Assembly: GCA_035636095.1 (NCBI GenBank)
Contig: DASPZU010000088.1
Location: 21,552 to 85,551 of the forward strand
Reading direction: 5' to 3'
Length of the DNA stretch: 64,000 nucleotides
DNA from: Gp7-AA10 sp035636095
GTDB lineage: Bacteria; Acidobacteriota; Thermoanaerobaculia; Gp7-AA8
Position numbers and translations under genes: made by a program. Below, one piece after another: positions 1 through 7,706 of this stretch. Numbering within the stretch: the first letter of the stretch is position 1; the number at the start of each line of letters is the position of its first letter. The notes below the pieces were generated by a model, which was given only the letters and a program-made list of their open reading frames with translations, had not been told where the DNA came from and ran no database searches.

Positions 1-549
1 GCGGCCGTTCTGCACCACCTGCTTGATCCAATCCTCGCGCGGCAGTCCGACGATTCCGCGCACTTCATCCTCTTTCATCCCGACCTTGACGGTCGCGAAG
101 GCGGACATCGAAACGTAACGGCGTCCTTCGGCCAGCGTGACCCGCTGCGCGATGTCGGCGTTCCCCGGATCGAGTTGCAGCGCAGCGCGGTAGAACTCCA
201 GCGCTTTGTCATACCGCGAAAGAAGATTCATGTATTCGTCGCCCATCATGACTTTCTCGCGGGCCAGCAGGCCGGCCGCTCGAAGATCGCGCGTGCGGTC
301 GTGGTACTCCTTCACTTTGTCCATGAACGCGACGTAAACGGGTTCCATCCTTCGGTGATTTTCGAGCGTCGTTTCGATCATCTGTTTTCGAGAAGCGGTC
401 GCCGGCGGGACGGCCTGCGCTTTTCGCAGGCTCTCGATCCAGGCGTATTCCTTCATGAGCTGATTCCACTCGCGATCGTTGGGCTCCCTTGGCGGCGCAG
501 AGGAGATGCAGCCCGCCAGTACAAGGAACACCAGAAGCGATCGACGCAT
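1..549 (-). CDS. Lipoprotein with TPR-like and BamE-like regions (3' partial)
   Basis: Runs off the left edge, so 183 codons are visible and the C-terminus is missing. The ATG at 549 opens a short lipoprotein signal peptide with lipobox LAGC (Cys14), predicting an envelope lipoprotein. Residues 30-115 are charged and helical. Around 115-135 a TPR-like helix pair is seen (YDKALEFYRAALQLDPGN). Near the break, VKVGMKEDEVRGIVG resembles the SmpA/OmlA (BamE) signature, inferred by eye. The gene follows the DUF4388 gene on the same strand after a 160 bp gap filled by a hairpin repeat. Function unknown. Confidence 0.7.
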   Translation of the reverse strand, partial: MRRSLLVFLVLAGCISSAPPREPNDREWNQLMKEYAWIESLRKAQAVPPATASRKQMIETTLENHRRMEPVYVAFMDKVKEYHDRTRDLRAAGLLAREKVMMGDEYMNLLSRYDKALEFYRAALQLDPGNADIAQRVTLAEGRRYVSMSAFATVKVGMKEDEVRGIVGLPREDWIKQVVQNGR

Positions 550-593
550 CGAGAGAATTTTACTGCCGTGCAGGATCTCCTGCCCAGCGAATG

Positions 594-691
594 GAAATTT
601 CAAATTTCAAATTTCAACGAAAAATTAAGAATTGGAACCAGGCCAATTTTTCATTTTTCATTCTTCATTTGAAATTTGAAATTGATGTCTT
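594..691. repeat. Tandem-arm hairpin repeat, 7-nt word AATTTCA
   Basis: The left arm carries three AATTTCA-type 7-mers and degenerate units. The right arm carries the same word in reverse complement, grading into AATGAAG/AATGAAA units. It is far more AT-rich than the surrounding genes and fills the gap downstream of the DUF4388 stop at 712. The same word recurs in the element at 50955-51045. Confidence 0.8.
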
Positions 692-711
692 CCCCCCGTG
701 TCGCCATCAGG

Positions 712-1821
712 TCACTTCCGCACCTGGTTCACCAGCGCGATGACGTCCTTCTCCAGCGATGTCCCGCCGAACTCGCTCTTGACCTCGAGGATCCAGCCGT
801 ACAGCAGCTCGTGCAGCACGCTGTGCACGACCAGGCCCTGATTTTCCGACCCGGAAGCGATGATGTTGTTGAGAAGCTGATCGAAGTCGATGCGCCCTTC
901 GTTGACCATGTTCATTCCGCTGAGATACGGAAGTGTCTCGGGTGAGAGGTGCAGCACGACGCGGTCAATGAAGTCATAGATGTGATCGCCGATTTTTTGA
1001 AAGACCAGCGCGAAGATTTTCTGAAAGGCCGTGTTGTAGCGCTCCACCATGGCCGCCATCTCGTACTCCGTCTCCTCGGCCGCCCGCGTCTGGACGACCT
1101 CGGCCCCCTCGGCGTCCTGAAGAAGATTGATGGTGAGCAGTCCCCACAGCGTTTTGGCGCTGACGAAGTTCGATAGATAGCTGCGCGAGACGACGTCCTG
1201 CACCGTGGCCGGTTCGCTGACCAGGCTGAAGATGTGGTTCTCTTCTTCGTTCAACTCGAGTCCGTAACCGCGCGCGTCTGACCCTGGCGCATGCTCCAGC
1301 AAACGTTCGAGCCGCCCGAGTCCGCGAATGATCAGCGACCAGAAATCGATCCGCGCCACGCCGTCGAGAATCAAACGCTCGGTGCCGAGCGGCAGCGTGA
1401 TGATCTCGTCGGGGAATGTCGATGTGAATTCGATGGTGTAATTTCCCGCGCGATAGCGCATGGCATTGAGGACGATCGCGCTCGCCTGCCGTTCGATGGC
1501 GCGGCTGAGGTCATCGGGTTTGAGATATCCGAGCTCGCACAGCAGCCCGCCGAAACGCCGCGGCGTCACCAGATGCTCCATGGCCTGGTTGTATTGCTGC
1601 AGATTGAGGTCGCCTTGCCGCATGAGGATTTCGCCCAGTCCCATGTCGGGATCGTTGCTGGACGCGAAGATGATCTTGCCTTCTCTGACGTAGATGACAT
1701 CCGTGCGGCCGAGGCCTTCCAGCGAGACGATGGCGGTTTCGCTGCTCCGGATCAGCGAACGGAAGAGGTCAGGAACGGTCGTTTCGGCGAGCGTCCCTTG
1801 TATGCTCAGCTCGTCGGACAT
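712..1821 (-). CDS. DUF4388 (PATAN-like) domain protein
   Basis: A 369-residue soluble protein. Residues 5-85 match the DUF4388 pattern: a start of the type IQGTLAETTVPDLFRSL, then IYVREGKIIFASSNDP and LGEILMRQGDL. In this family such domains are associated with two-component and gliding-type signalling; no enzymatic motif is seen. The rest is helical with no membrane segment. A second DUF4388 protein is at 7707-8840. The ATG at 1821 has TATGAT 12 nt upstream and no Shine-Dalgarno. The GGDEF gene lies upstream on the same strand, separated by a REP-like element. A signalling adaptor role is inference. Confidence 0.75.
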   Translation of the reverse strand: MSDELSIQGTLAETTVPDLFRSLIRSSETAIVSLEGLGRTDVIYVREGKIIFASSNDPDMGLGEILMRQGDLNLQQYNQAMEHLVTPRRFGGLLCELGYLKPDDLSRAIERQASAIVLNAMRYRAGNYTIEFTSTFPDEIITLPLGTERLILDGVARIDFWSLIIRGLGRLERLLEHAPGSDARGYGLELNEEENHIFSLVSEPATVQDVVSRSYLSNFVSAKTLWGLLTINLLQDAEGAEVVQTRAAEETEYEMAAMVERYNTAFQKIFALVFQKIGDHIYDFIDRVVLHLSPETLPYLSGMNMVNEGRIDFDQLLNNIIASGSENQGLVVHSVLHELLYGWILEVKSEFGGTSLEKDVIALVNQVRK

Positions 1822-1853
1822 GGGATCGTTCTTATCATATGGGGTAATCCGCG

Positions 1854-1930
1854 CCCCTCATCCGCCCTTCGGGCACCTTCTCCCCGCAAGCGGGGAGAAG
1901 GTCGTCGATGGCGAAGCGCCGGGTGAGGGG
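1854..1930. repeat. REP-like palindrome CCCCTCA...TGAGGGG (multi-hairpin)
   Basis: Outer arms CCCCTCA/TGAGGGG enclose three hairpins: GCCC-TTC-GGGC (1863-1873), a 12-bp stem around CCTTCTCCCCGC (1876-1901) and GGCG-AAG-CGCC (1910-1920). It abuts the stop codon of the GGDEF gene (1931). Related modules occur at 22831-22894 (inside murI) and 43086-43166. Confidence 0.8.
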
Positions 1931-3220
1931 TTAGACGGCCGGCCGAATGTGCTCGACGGACGCGATTCCGACCGCGTTCTTGGTTGTCGATTTCACGCGA
2001 TACATCGCGGCGTCGGCCTGACGGATCAGATCATCCTTGCTCAGACCGTGGGTCGGATAGGTCGCGATGCCGAAGCTGGCGGTGATCGAGATCTCGACGG
2101 TGCCATCGATCACGAAGCCGGTGGCAGTGAGCGATTTGCGGACGCGGTTCGCGACCGCCATGGCCTGCTCCTGATCGGTCTCCGGCAGCACGATGCAGAA
2201 TTCGTCGCCGCCAAATCGCACGACCTTGTCGATGGCGCGGACGGCCGTTAGAACGCGCTTGGCGACTTCCTGCAAGGTTCGCGAGCCGGTCAGATGTCCG
2301 TAGAAATTGTTGACCATCTTCAGATCGTCCAGGTCGAGGAAGATGATGCTGAAGAGCGAGCCGTAACGTCGTGAACGCTCGATTTCCTCGTCAAGGTAGC
2401 TGTCGAAGAAACGGCGGTTGAACGCTTTGGTGAGATCGTCGCGCATGGCCAGATCCCGACTGTGGGAAAGATGGTGAATGTTGCCGAGGACCGAAGCCAC
2501 GGCCCGGATGTACTGGGTGACGGTCACGGTGGCCGCTTCCTCGACCGCATCCGTCGCTGCCAGCGGAATGCGGATCACGCCCACCAGGTCGTGCTCGACC
2601 TGCAGCGGAATGACGATCATTCCAGCAGCGCGATCAGCAGCGAACGAATGTCCCGAGGCCAGCGCGCGCTGCAACACATCCGATGGAATGCCGGGTAAGA
2701 ACTCGCCCGTCTCGTGGGCATCGGGATCATTCGTGAAGCTGACCACGTAACGCTCCAGCCGCGGATCGTGCAGAAAAAGAGTTCCGCGCGCGAGTCCGAG
2801 CACATCGAGGACCGTTCGCGTGATGCGCTCGGAAACTTGTTGCGCGTCGTTGAGTGACATCAGCTCGTGGATCTGCCTGAGAAACGTCACCTCGGTCTCC
2901 AGCTGCGAGGCGTGGACGGCCGCGTCGACCAGATCGGATGCAAACGACAAATATTCGTGCGGCTGGGCCAGGAACGATTTGCGGTCGATGTAAATCTCGC
3001 CCTGCCGCCGCTGCGGTGGCTCCTCCATCCCTAAGATGATGCGCACGATGCTCTTGCGCGGCGGCGGGTTGAGTGCCGCGTGCGAATCGGTGTCGATGAC
3101 AGCGATGCGGCTGACCTCACGTTCAATTCCGGAATCGGCAAAGGTCAGTTCGGGACACTTCTGGCGCAGTTTAGACACCAAGTCCGAAGCGCTGTAGATC
3201 CCGATCGTCTGCTGAATCAA
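1931..3220 (-). CDS. GAF-GGDEF diguanylate cyclase
   Basis: About 429 residues. The last ~170 form a GGDEF domain with intact signature (RFGGDEFCIVLPETD) and a canonical RxxD inhibitory site (RAID) five residues before it, so c-di-GMP synthesis with product inhibition is expected. Residues ~110-250 look like a GAF sensor. The N-terminal ~70 residues resemble a degenerate receiver-like fold. The reading frame stays open to 3721 over the divergent gene. I chose TTG at 3220 because TAGAAT (3233-3228) ends 7 nt upstream, matching the leaderless pattern of this window. No signal peptide, so cytoplasmic. The trigger is unknown. Confidence 0.85.
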   Translation of the reverse strand: MIQQTIGIYSASDLVSKLRQKCPELTFADSGIEREVSRIAVIDTDSHAALNPPPRKSIVRIILGMEEPPQRRQGEIYIDRKSFLAQPHEYLSFASDLVDAAVHASQLETEVTFLRQIHELMSLNDAQQVSERITRTVLDVLGLARGTLFLHDPRLERYVVSFTNDPDAHETGEFLPGIPSDVLQRALASGHSFAADRAAGMIVIPLQVEHDLVGVIRIPLAATDAVEEAATVTVTQYIRAVASVLGNIHHLSHSRDLAMRDDLTKAFNRRFFDSYLDEEIERSRRYGSLFSIIFLDLDDLKMVNNFYGHLTGSRTLQEVAKRVLTAVRAIDKVVRFGGDEFCIVLPETDQEQAMAVANRVRKSLTATGFVIDGTVEISITASFGIATYPTHGLSKDDLIRQADAAMYRVKSTTKNAVGIASVEHIRPAV

Positions 3221-3227
3221 GCGGTTA

Positions 3228-3237
3228 ATTCTACAAT
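3228..3237. promoter_or_regulatory. Overlapping divergent -10 elements
   Basis: The core ATTCTACAAT reads TAGAAT on the minus strand (7 nt before TTG 3220) and TACAAT on the plus strand (13 nt before ATG 3251). The two hexamers share two base pairs. Confidence 0.55.
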
Positions 3238-3250
3238 GCGTCGCCCAACG

Positions 3251-4504
3251 ATGCCCATCCACCTCGATGCCCTCGCCTCGCCGCAGCGCCGCGCCCTCGA
3301 TGTGGTCAGAGAAGTTGCGAGGGAAAAGAACCTGCGGCCCTATCTCGTCGGCGGTCCGGTCCGCGATCTGCTCCTCGGCCGCACTGTCATCGATCTCGAT
3401 TTCACGCTCGAGGAAGGAAGCTCCACGCTTGCACGATCGCTCGCGAAACGGCTCAACGGCCGCGTGCGGTCGTACCCGCAGTTCCTGACCTATAAAGTGA
3501 CTGCGCCCGAATTTCCCAAGATCGATATCGCGTCGGCGCGCAGCGAGAAATATCGCGCACCGGGGGCGCTTCCGAGCGTCAGCGAAGGGCGTCTGCAGGA
3601 CGACCTGATGCGACGCGACTTCTCGATCAACGCCATCGCGCTCGATGTCATCTCCGATCAGCTTCACGATCCGACAGATGGCAAACGCGACCTCGAAAAC
3701 AAGACCATTCGCGTTCTCCACGATGACAGCTTCATCGACGATCCGACCCGGATTTACCGCGCCATCCGACTGGCGACGAGGCTCGGCTTCGCGCTCGATC
3801 CCCGCTCCAGGGAGTTGATGCAGAAGGCCATCGCGAGCGGCGCACTGCGAACGGTGTCGAAAGAGCGGCTATGGCGCGAGCTGTTTCTGGCATTCGAAGA
3901 AGAAAGCGCACCGGCGGTGATGGAGGCGCTAAACAATGTTCTCGAAGTTCTATTCGGGCCACGTCAAATCGATCGCTCGCGCCTCGAGCTGGCACAGCAG
4001 ATCGCGAAATCGGATACATCGCTCGATCGAGAAGTTCTTTTCACCAGCGCGATCCTGCGCGGGAACGCATCGCCGGTCGATTTCGAAGGCTCGGGATTCT
4101 CACAGCGTCGCGCCCGCAACGTCATGCAGATCGCGAATGAGGTCGCGCGTTACTTCGACGCGCTTTCCGAGGCCACCACCGAGCGGCAGCGATTCCGATT
4201 GTTGAAACATGCCAGTCCGGAGCTGCAGGCGGTGCTTGCAGCGATCGGCCGGTCAGAACATGTGACGCGCTTCCAGGAGTATCGGAATTTCCGTCTCCCC
4301 CTGCGGGGCAGCGACCTCGACGTCCCGGTCGGCCCGCACATCGCGAAAGCCATCGAACGGACCCGCGAGGCGGTCTTTGTCGGCGAAATCACCCCTGAGG
4401 AAGCTCAGGCTTTTGCGCAGCGGATGGCGATCAAGTATCTTAATCCTCAAGAAGGTAAGGACGGTAAGGACGGTAAGGATGGCCAGGCTGGTAAGAGGGA
4501 TTAG
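3251..4504 (+). CDS. tRNA nucleotidyltransferase / poly(A) polymerase family protein
   Basis: A 417-residue class II nucleotidyltransferase. Near the N-terminus are the nucleotide-binding LVGGPVRDLLLGR and the catalytic carboxylate pair DLDF, followed by RRDFSINAIAL and a helical neck and body (DPTRIYRAIRLATRLGF). The reaction would be CCA or A addition to tRNA 3' ends, or polyadenylation. A separate PcnB-type paralogue is at 35717-37003, so this one is the better CCA-adding candidate (inference). ATG 3236 is an alternative start; 3251 is preferred from promoter spacing. The C-terminal tail GKDGKDGKDG is encoded by a 9-bp tandem repeat that belongs to a hairpin repeat. Confidence 0.85.
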   Translation: MPIHLDALASPQRRALDVVREVAREKNLRPYLVGGPVRDLLLGRTVIDLDFTLEEGSSTLARSLAKRLNGRVRSYPQFLTYKVTAPEFPKIDIASARSEKYRAPGALPSVSEGRLQDDLMRRDFSINAIALDVISDQLHDPTDGKRDLENKTIRVLHDDSFIDDPTRIYRAIRLATRLGFALDPRSRELMQKAIASGALRTVSKERLWRELFLAFEEESAPAVMEALNNVLEVLFGPRQIDRSRLELAQQIAKSDTSLDREVLFTSAILRGNASPVDFEGSGFSQRRARNVMQIANEVARYFDALSEATTERQRFRLLKHASPELQAVLAAIGRSEHVTRFQEYRNFRLPLRGSDLDVPVGPHIAKAIERTREAVFVGEITPEEAQAFAQRMAIKYLNPQEGKDGKDGKDGQAGKRD

Positions 4505-4547
4505 AACTTTCTTACTGCTCTTCCTGTCCTTACCGGCCTTACTTCTT
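4450..4547. repeat. Tandem-arm hairpin repeat, 9-nt word GGTAAGGAC
   Basis: The left arm (4450-4495) has three GGTAAGGAC-type units; the right arm (4511-4547) is an imperfect reverse complement ending CCTTACTTCTT. Unlike most others it lies in coding DNA: the left arm encodes the GKD-repeat tail of the nucleotidyltransferase, and the right arm encodes part of the next gene's signal peptide. Confidence 0.65.
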
Positions 4548-5291
4548 GGACAGCAGCCGCCGCAACCTCCACCCACGCATGACATAACAATGGTGGACTC
4601 CGTCCCGCTGGGCGGAGCCATGGCGACTCCATTGCCGGAGGCCCAGCGGAAGCAGCTCGAAAAGTATGACCTCCCCGAGCTGGCCGGCAGCGCACAGGCC
4701 CTCGGATCGCAACTGATCAACGGCGAGTTACGGCAGCCGCTGGTCGACTACTTTGCGCGCGATACAAGAATCCAGCAACGATTGTCGATCTTCGAGGGTG
4801 GGTTGGTGGTGCTCGATGTTCGCGGCGTCGCCGGACCGATTCGGAAGCGCGTCATCATTCCGGGCGATGCTTTGAAGAGCTACACCAAAGCTGTGGCGTC
4901 GCTCAACACCATCCGCCAGGAAGGCCTGACGCCGCCCAAACAGGATCGTCGCGCGGTGCTGCGCGTCTACAGCGGCCCGCGTCAATTCACGGAGCGCATT
5001 TTCGATCCGATGGCTGCCTTGCCCAAGCCGATGAACGATCAGGTCGCGCCGCTGCGTGATCTCCTGCGCGCGATTTCCGAGGATCGGACGGTGACAAATA
5101 CGGTGGCGGGATACATGCCCAAGCCCGGAGACCAGCTCGTGGGCGACGATCGCAAGATCTATCGCGTCGTGCGCGTGATGGATCAGCGCATCGTGGAGCT
5201 GCGCTGCACCAGCCAGCCCATCAGCCTTTACGTCGAAGTGAAAGATCTCTACAACTACTTCATCGGCACGACCGGAGCCGCCGAGCAGTAG
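4479..5291 (+). CDS. Secreted hypothetical protein
   Basis: A 270-residue protein. The ATG at 4479 opens a clear signal peptide (basic start, hydrophobic TFLLLFLSLPALLLG, then GQQPP), so it is exported. It overlaps the upstream gene by 26 bp and shares a 1-bp stop/start junction with rsmD (TAG/GTG at 5291), so it is probably in the same operon. The mature part has no cysteines until near the C-terminus (RCTSQ) and no catalytic motif I recognise. The last third (YMPKPGDQLVGDDRKIYRVVRV) could form a small beta domain. Function unknown. Confidence 0.65.
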   Translation: MARLVRGIRTFLLLFLSLPALLLGQQPPQPPPTHDITMVDSVPLGGAMATPLPEAQRKQLEKYDLPELAGSAQALGSQLINGELRQPLVDYFARDTRIQQRLSIFEGGLVVLDVRGVAGPIRKRVIIPGDALKSYTKAVASLNTIRQEGLTPPKQDRRAVLRVYSGPRQFTERIFDPMAALPKPMNDQVAPLRDLLRAISEDRTVTNTVAGYMPKPGDQLVGDDRKIYRVVRVMDQRIVELRCTSQPISLYVEVKDLYNYFIGTTGAAEQ

Positions 5292-5827
5292 TGAGCACCC
5301 TTCGTGTAACTGCGGGCGCGCTTCGCGGCCGCCGCGTTCCAGTTCCTCCACGCGACGTCAGGCCGACCTCCGAGCGTGCGCGCCAGGCGTTCTTCAACAT
5401 TGTGGGAAAGCGCATTCAGAATGCGCGATTCCTCGATCTGTTCGCGGGCAGCGGGATTTTTTCATTCGAGGCCGTTTCCCGCGGCGCCGCTTCGGCGACC
5501 GCCGTCGATCACGACCGAAGGGATATCGATTTGATCACGCGCCTCGCCGACGAGTTGAGCGTGCCGGTCACCGCGATTCGCGGCGAGGTCATCGCGACCC
5601 TGCCGCGCCTCCAGGAGAAATTCGACATCGTCTTCGCCGATCCGCCCTATGACTACGACAGCTACGATGCACTCTTGAGCGCTTTGGATCAGTTAGACCT
5701 GGGGCCCGACGCGATGGTCGCGATCGAGCACCGGCGCGGCACCAATCCCTTCACGGTCACGACGCAACGCCTGCGGCTGCAGCGCCGGGCCGAGCACGGA
5801 GAAGTTTGGATCACGTTCTTTGCATAG
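5291..5827 (+). CDS. rsmD: 16S rRNA (guanine966-N2)-methyltransferase RsmD
   Basis: 178 residues, the usual length. Characteristic opening RVTAGALRGRRVPVP, PTSERARQAFFNIV, SAM-binding LDLFAGSGIFSFEAVSRGA, and the catalytic N-methyltransferase motif DPPYDYDSY. It methylates G966 of 16S rRNA during 30S assembly. The GTG start overlaps the upstream stop by 1 nt. It precedes phoH and ybeY, giving an RNA-maintenance run. Confidence 0.93.
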   Translation: MSTLRVTAGALRGRRVPVPPRDVRPTSERARQAFFNIVGKRIQNARFLDLFAGSGIFSFEAVSRGAASATAVDHDRRDIDLITRLADELSVPVTAIRGEVIATLPRLQEKFDIVFADPPYDYDSYDALLSALDQLDLGPDAMVAIEHRRGTNPFTVTTQRLRLQRRAEHGEVWITFFA

Positions 5828-5844
5828 AGGAGATTGCCAGAGTG

Positions 5845-6798
5845 ATGGAACTACGACTGAATGACGAGGGCACGCACACGCTGTTTGGGAATCGCGACGA
5901 GAACCTGCGCATGCTGGAGGACGAATTCGGCGTCAAGATTTCGTCTCGCGGCAACGAAATTCACGTTCATGGGAATGCCGACAACGTCGCGCCGGTGGAG
6001 AGGCTTCTCGATCAGATGCAGGATCTGATCGAGCAGGGCTACCCGCTCAAGAAGTCCGATCTTTCCACCGGTGTCCGAGTGCTGCGCGACCGCCCTGAGA
6101 CGAACCTCATCGATTTCTTCACCGACGACGCCGTGCAAGCTGCGATTCGTCGCGTCGTCACGCCGCGAAACGTTGCCCAGAAGCTGTACCTGCAGGCCAT
6201 GCAGGACTTCGACATCACGATTTCGATCGGTCCGGCCGGAACGGGAAAGACTTTCCTGGCGGTCGCTGCTGCAGCGGCCGCGCTTTCGGAGAAAACGATC
6301 AAGCGGATCGTGCTTTGCCGTCCGGCCGTCGAAGCCGGCGAGCGCCTCGGATTCCTGCCCGGTGACATCGCGGAGAAGGTCAATCCGTATCTGCGGCCGC
6401 TGTACGACTCGCTCTACGACATCATCGGCCTCGAGAAAGTCGACAAGCTGATGGAGCGCGGCGTCATCGAGATTGCGCCGCTGGCCTTCATGCGCGGACG
6501 CACGCTCAACGACGCCTTCATCATCCTCGATGAGGCCCAGAACACCACACCGGAGCAGATGAAGATGTTTCTCACGCGACTCGGATTCGGATCGAAGGCG
6601 GTCGTCACCGGCGATGTGACGCAGATCGACCTGCCCGAAGGCAAAAAGTCCGGTTTGCGGGAAGCGCGTCAGATCCTGTCGAAGGTCGAGGGAATCAAAT
6701 TCTTCGACTTCAGCGATAGGGATGTGGTGCGGCATCCGCTGGTGCAGAAGGTCGTGGTGGCGTACGACCGGGCGGACAAGGAACGCAAGCAAACTTGA
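5845..6798 (+). CDS. phoH: PhoH family ATPase
   Basis: 317 residues. An N-terminal KH-like segment (residues 1-90) is followed by a P-loop ATPase: Walker A GPAGTGKTFLAVAAA, Walker B IILDEAQNTT and the conserved GDVTQIDLP. PhoH proteins are predicted RNA-associated ATPases and are commonly paired with ybeY, as here. The start is set by a strong Shine-Dalgarno (GAGGAGAT, 5827-5834); GTG 5842 in the same frame is also possible. Its stop overlaps the ybeY start by 4 nt, implying translational coupling. Confidence 0.92.
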   Translation: MELRLNDEGTHTLFGNRDENLRMLEDEFGVKISSRGNEIHVHGNADNVAPVERLLDQMQDLIEQGYPLKKSDLSTGVRVLRDRPETNLIDFFTDDAVQAAIRRVVTPRNVAQKLYLQAMQDFDITISIGPAGTGKTFLAVAAAAAALSEKTIKRIVLCRPAVEAGERLGFLPGDIAEKVNPYLRPLYDSLYDIIGLEKVDKLMERGVIEIAPLAFMRGRTLNDAFIILDEAQNTTPEQMKMFLTRLGFGSKAVVTGDVTQIDLPEGKKSGLREARQILSKVEGIKFFDFSDRDVVRHPLVQKVVVAYDRADKERKQT

Positions 6799-7148
6799 GA
6801 GTTGGCGCATTCGTCCGCAAGGTACTTCGCGCTGCCAGTGGTCAAATACAAGATGTCTCGATCGTCTTGGTCGACGACAGGACAATGCGCAAACTCAATC
6901 GCCAGTTTCGACACGAGAACAAAACGACGGATGTACTCACGTTCCCCTGCGACGATTCGTGCGAGATCGTGATTTCGATCGATCAGGCGCGACGGCAGGC
7001 AGCGCGCGAGAAACATTCGATCGCCACCGAGCTTCGCTACCTCATCCTTCACGGCGTGCTCCACGGCCTCGGCTACGATCACCAAACGGATCGCGGCGAG
7101 ATGGACGCGCTGGAGCTGAAAATCAGGGACGCGGTGGGATTGGAGTAG
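6795..7148 (+). CDS. ybeY: Endoribonuclease / rRNA maturation factor YbeY
   Basis: 117 residues. It has the UPF0054 zinc-site signature HGVLHGLGYDH (three histidines) near the C-terminus and the preceding family motif NKTTDVLTFP. YbeY acts in 16S rRNA 3' maturation and 70S quality control. The TTG start overlaps the phoH stop (TTGA, 6795-6798). The N-terminus is a little shorter than in many homologues. The 3' end overlaps the convergent rhodanese gene by 26 bp. Confidence 0.92.
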   Translation: MRVGAFVRKVLRAASGQIQDVSIVLVDDRTMRKLNRQFRHENKTTDVLTFPCDDSCEIVISIDQARRQAAREKHSIATELRYLILHGVLHGLGYDHQTDRGEMDALELKIRDAVGLE

Positions 7149-7602
7149 CGGCGTCGAATGCCAGTTTGGTGTTCTTGATGTCGATCAGCGGCGCGAGCTC
7201 GTAGACGTTCCGATAGCCGTAGCTGTAAAGGGCGATGAATGTTGAAAGATTCAGCGAAGCTCGCGCGATCTTCGAAGGGAATGCGCGCTCGGCATTGATG
7301 AAATTGTTGTTGCAGTAGATGAGGATGCGGGTGTTGCGGCTCGGAATGGTGTGCTTGAGACTCTCGATCGCAATATCGGGAAAGCTCAGGTTGATCGCGC
7401 CGCGAATGTGCAGCTCCTCGAATTTTTCAGTGCTCCGCGCGTCGAGGATGATCGTATCCGGCTCGCCGCTCATGCTGACGAATTCCTCCTCCGAGACGCG
7501 GTGCGATTCGCGGTACTGGGCCGCCTCTTTCGCGACCGCCAGGTAGCCGGCCATATCGATCGACGGATTTTGGATAGCGAGGAGAACGGTGAGGATGATC
7601 AT
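7123..7602 (-). CDS. Rhodanese-domain protein, probably exported or anchored
   Basis: 159 residues. A short hydrophobic N-terminus (MIILTVLLAIQNP) precedes one rhodanese domain (residues 35-145) with the ILDARS strand, the HIRGAINL motif and a loop cysteine in IYCNNNF. The canonical C-x5-R loop arginine is absent, so sulfur transfer is uncertain and a substrate-binding or structural role is possible. It is convergent with ybeY, overlapping by 26 bp. A hairpin repeat separates it from the upstream DUF4388 gene. Confidence 0.75.
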   Translation of the reverse strand: MIILTVLLAIQNPSIDMAGYLAVAKEAAQYRESHRVSEEEFVSMSGEPDTIILDARSTEKFEELHIRGAINLSFPDIAIESLKHTIPSRNTRILIYCNNNFINAERAFPSKIARASLNLSTFIALYSYGYRNVYELAPLIDIKNTKLAFDAATPIPPRP

Positions 7603-7642
7603 GCCTGTTAGACGGGGCAGGCGCGAAAACGGTTGGCTTGGC

Positions 7643-7702
7643 TCACCACAGAGGCACAGAGATCACAGAGACATCTCTGTGTCCTCTGTGTCTCTGTGGT
7701 GA
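7643..7702. repeat. Tandem-arm hairpin repeat, CACAGAG words
   Basis: The left arm is built from CACCACAG / AGGCACAG / ATCACAG units. The right arm is the near-perfect reverse complement (CTCTGTG words) ending TGTGGTG. It lies 4 nt after the stop of the DUF4388 gene (7707) and would form a stem of about 28 bp with almost no loop. Confidence 0.85.
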
Positions 7703-7706
7703 ACTC

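Noticed and set aside
5851..6885. Long minus-strand frame opposite phoH
   Set aside because: Shadow of phoH in the antisense frame, low-complexity Arg/His-rich product.
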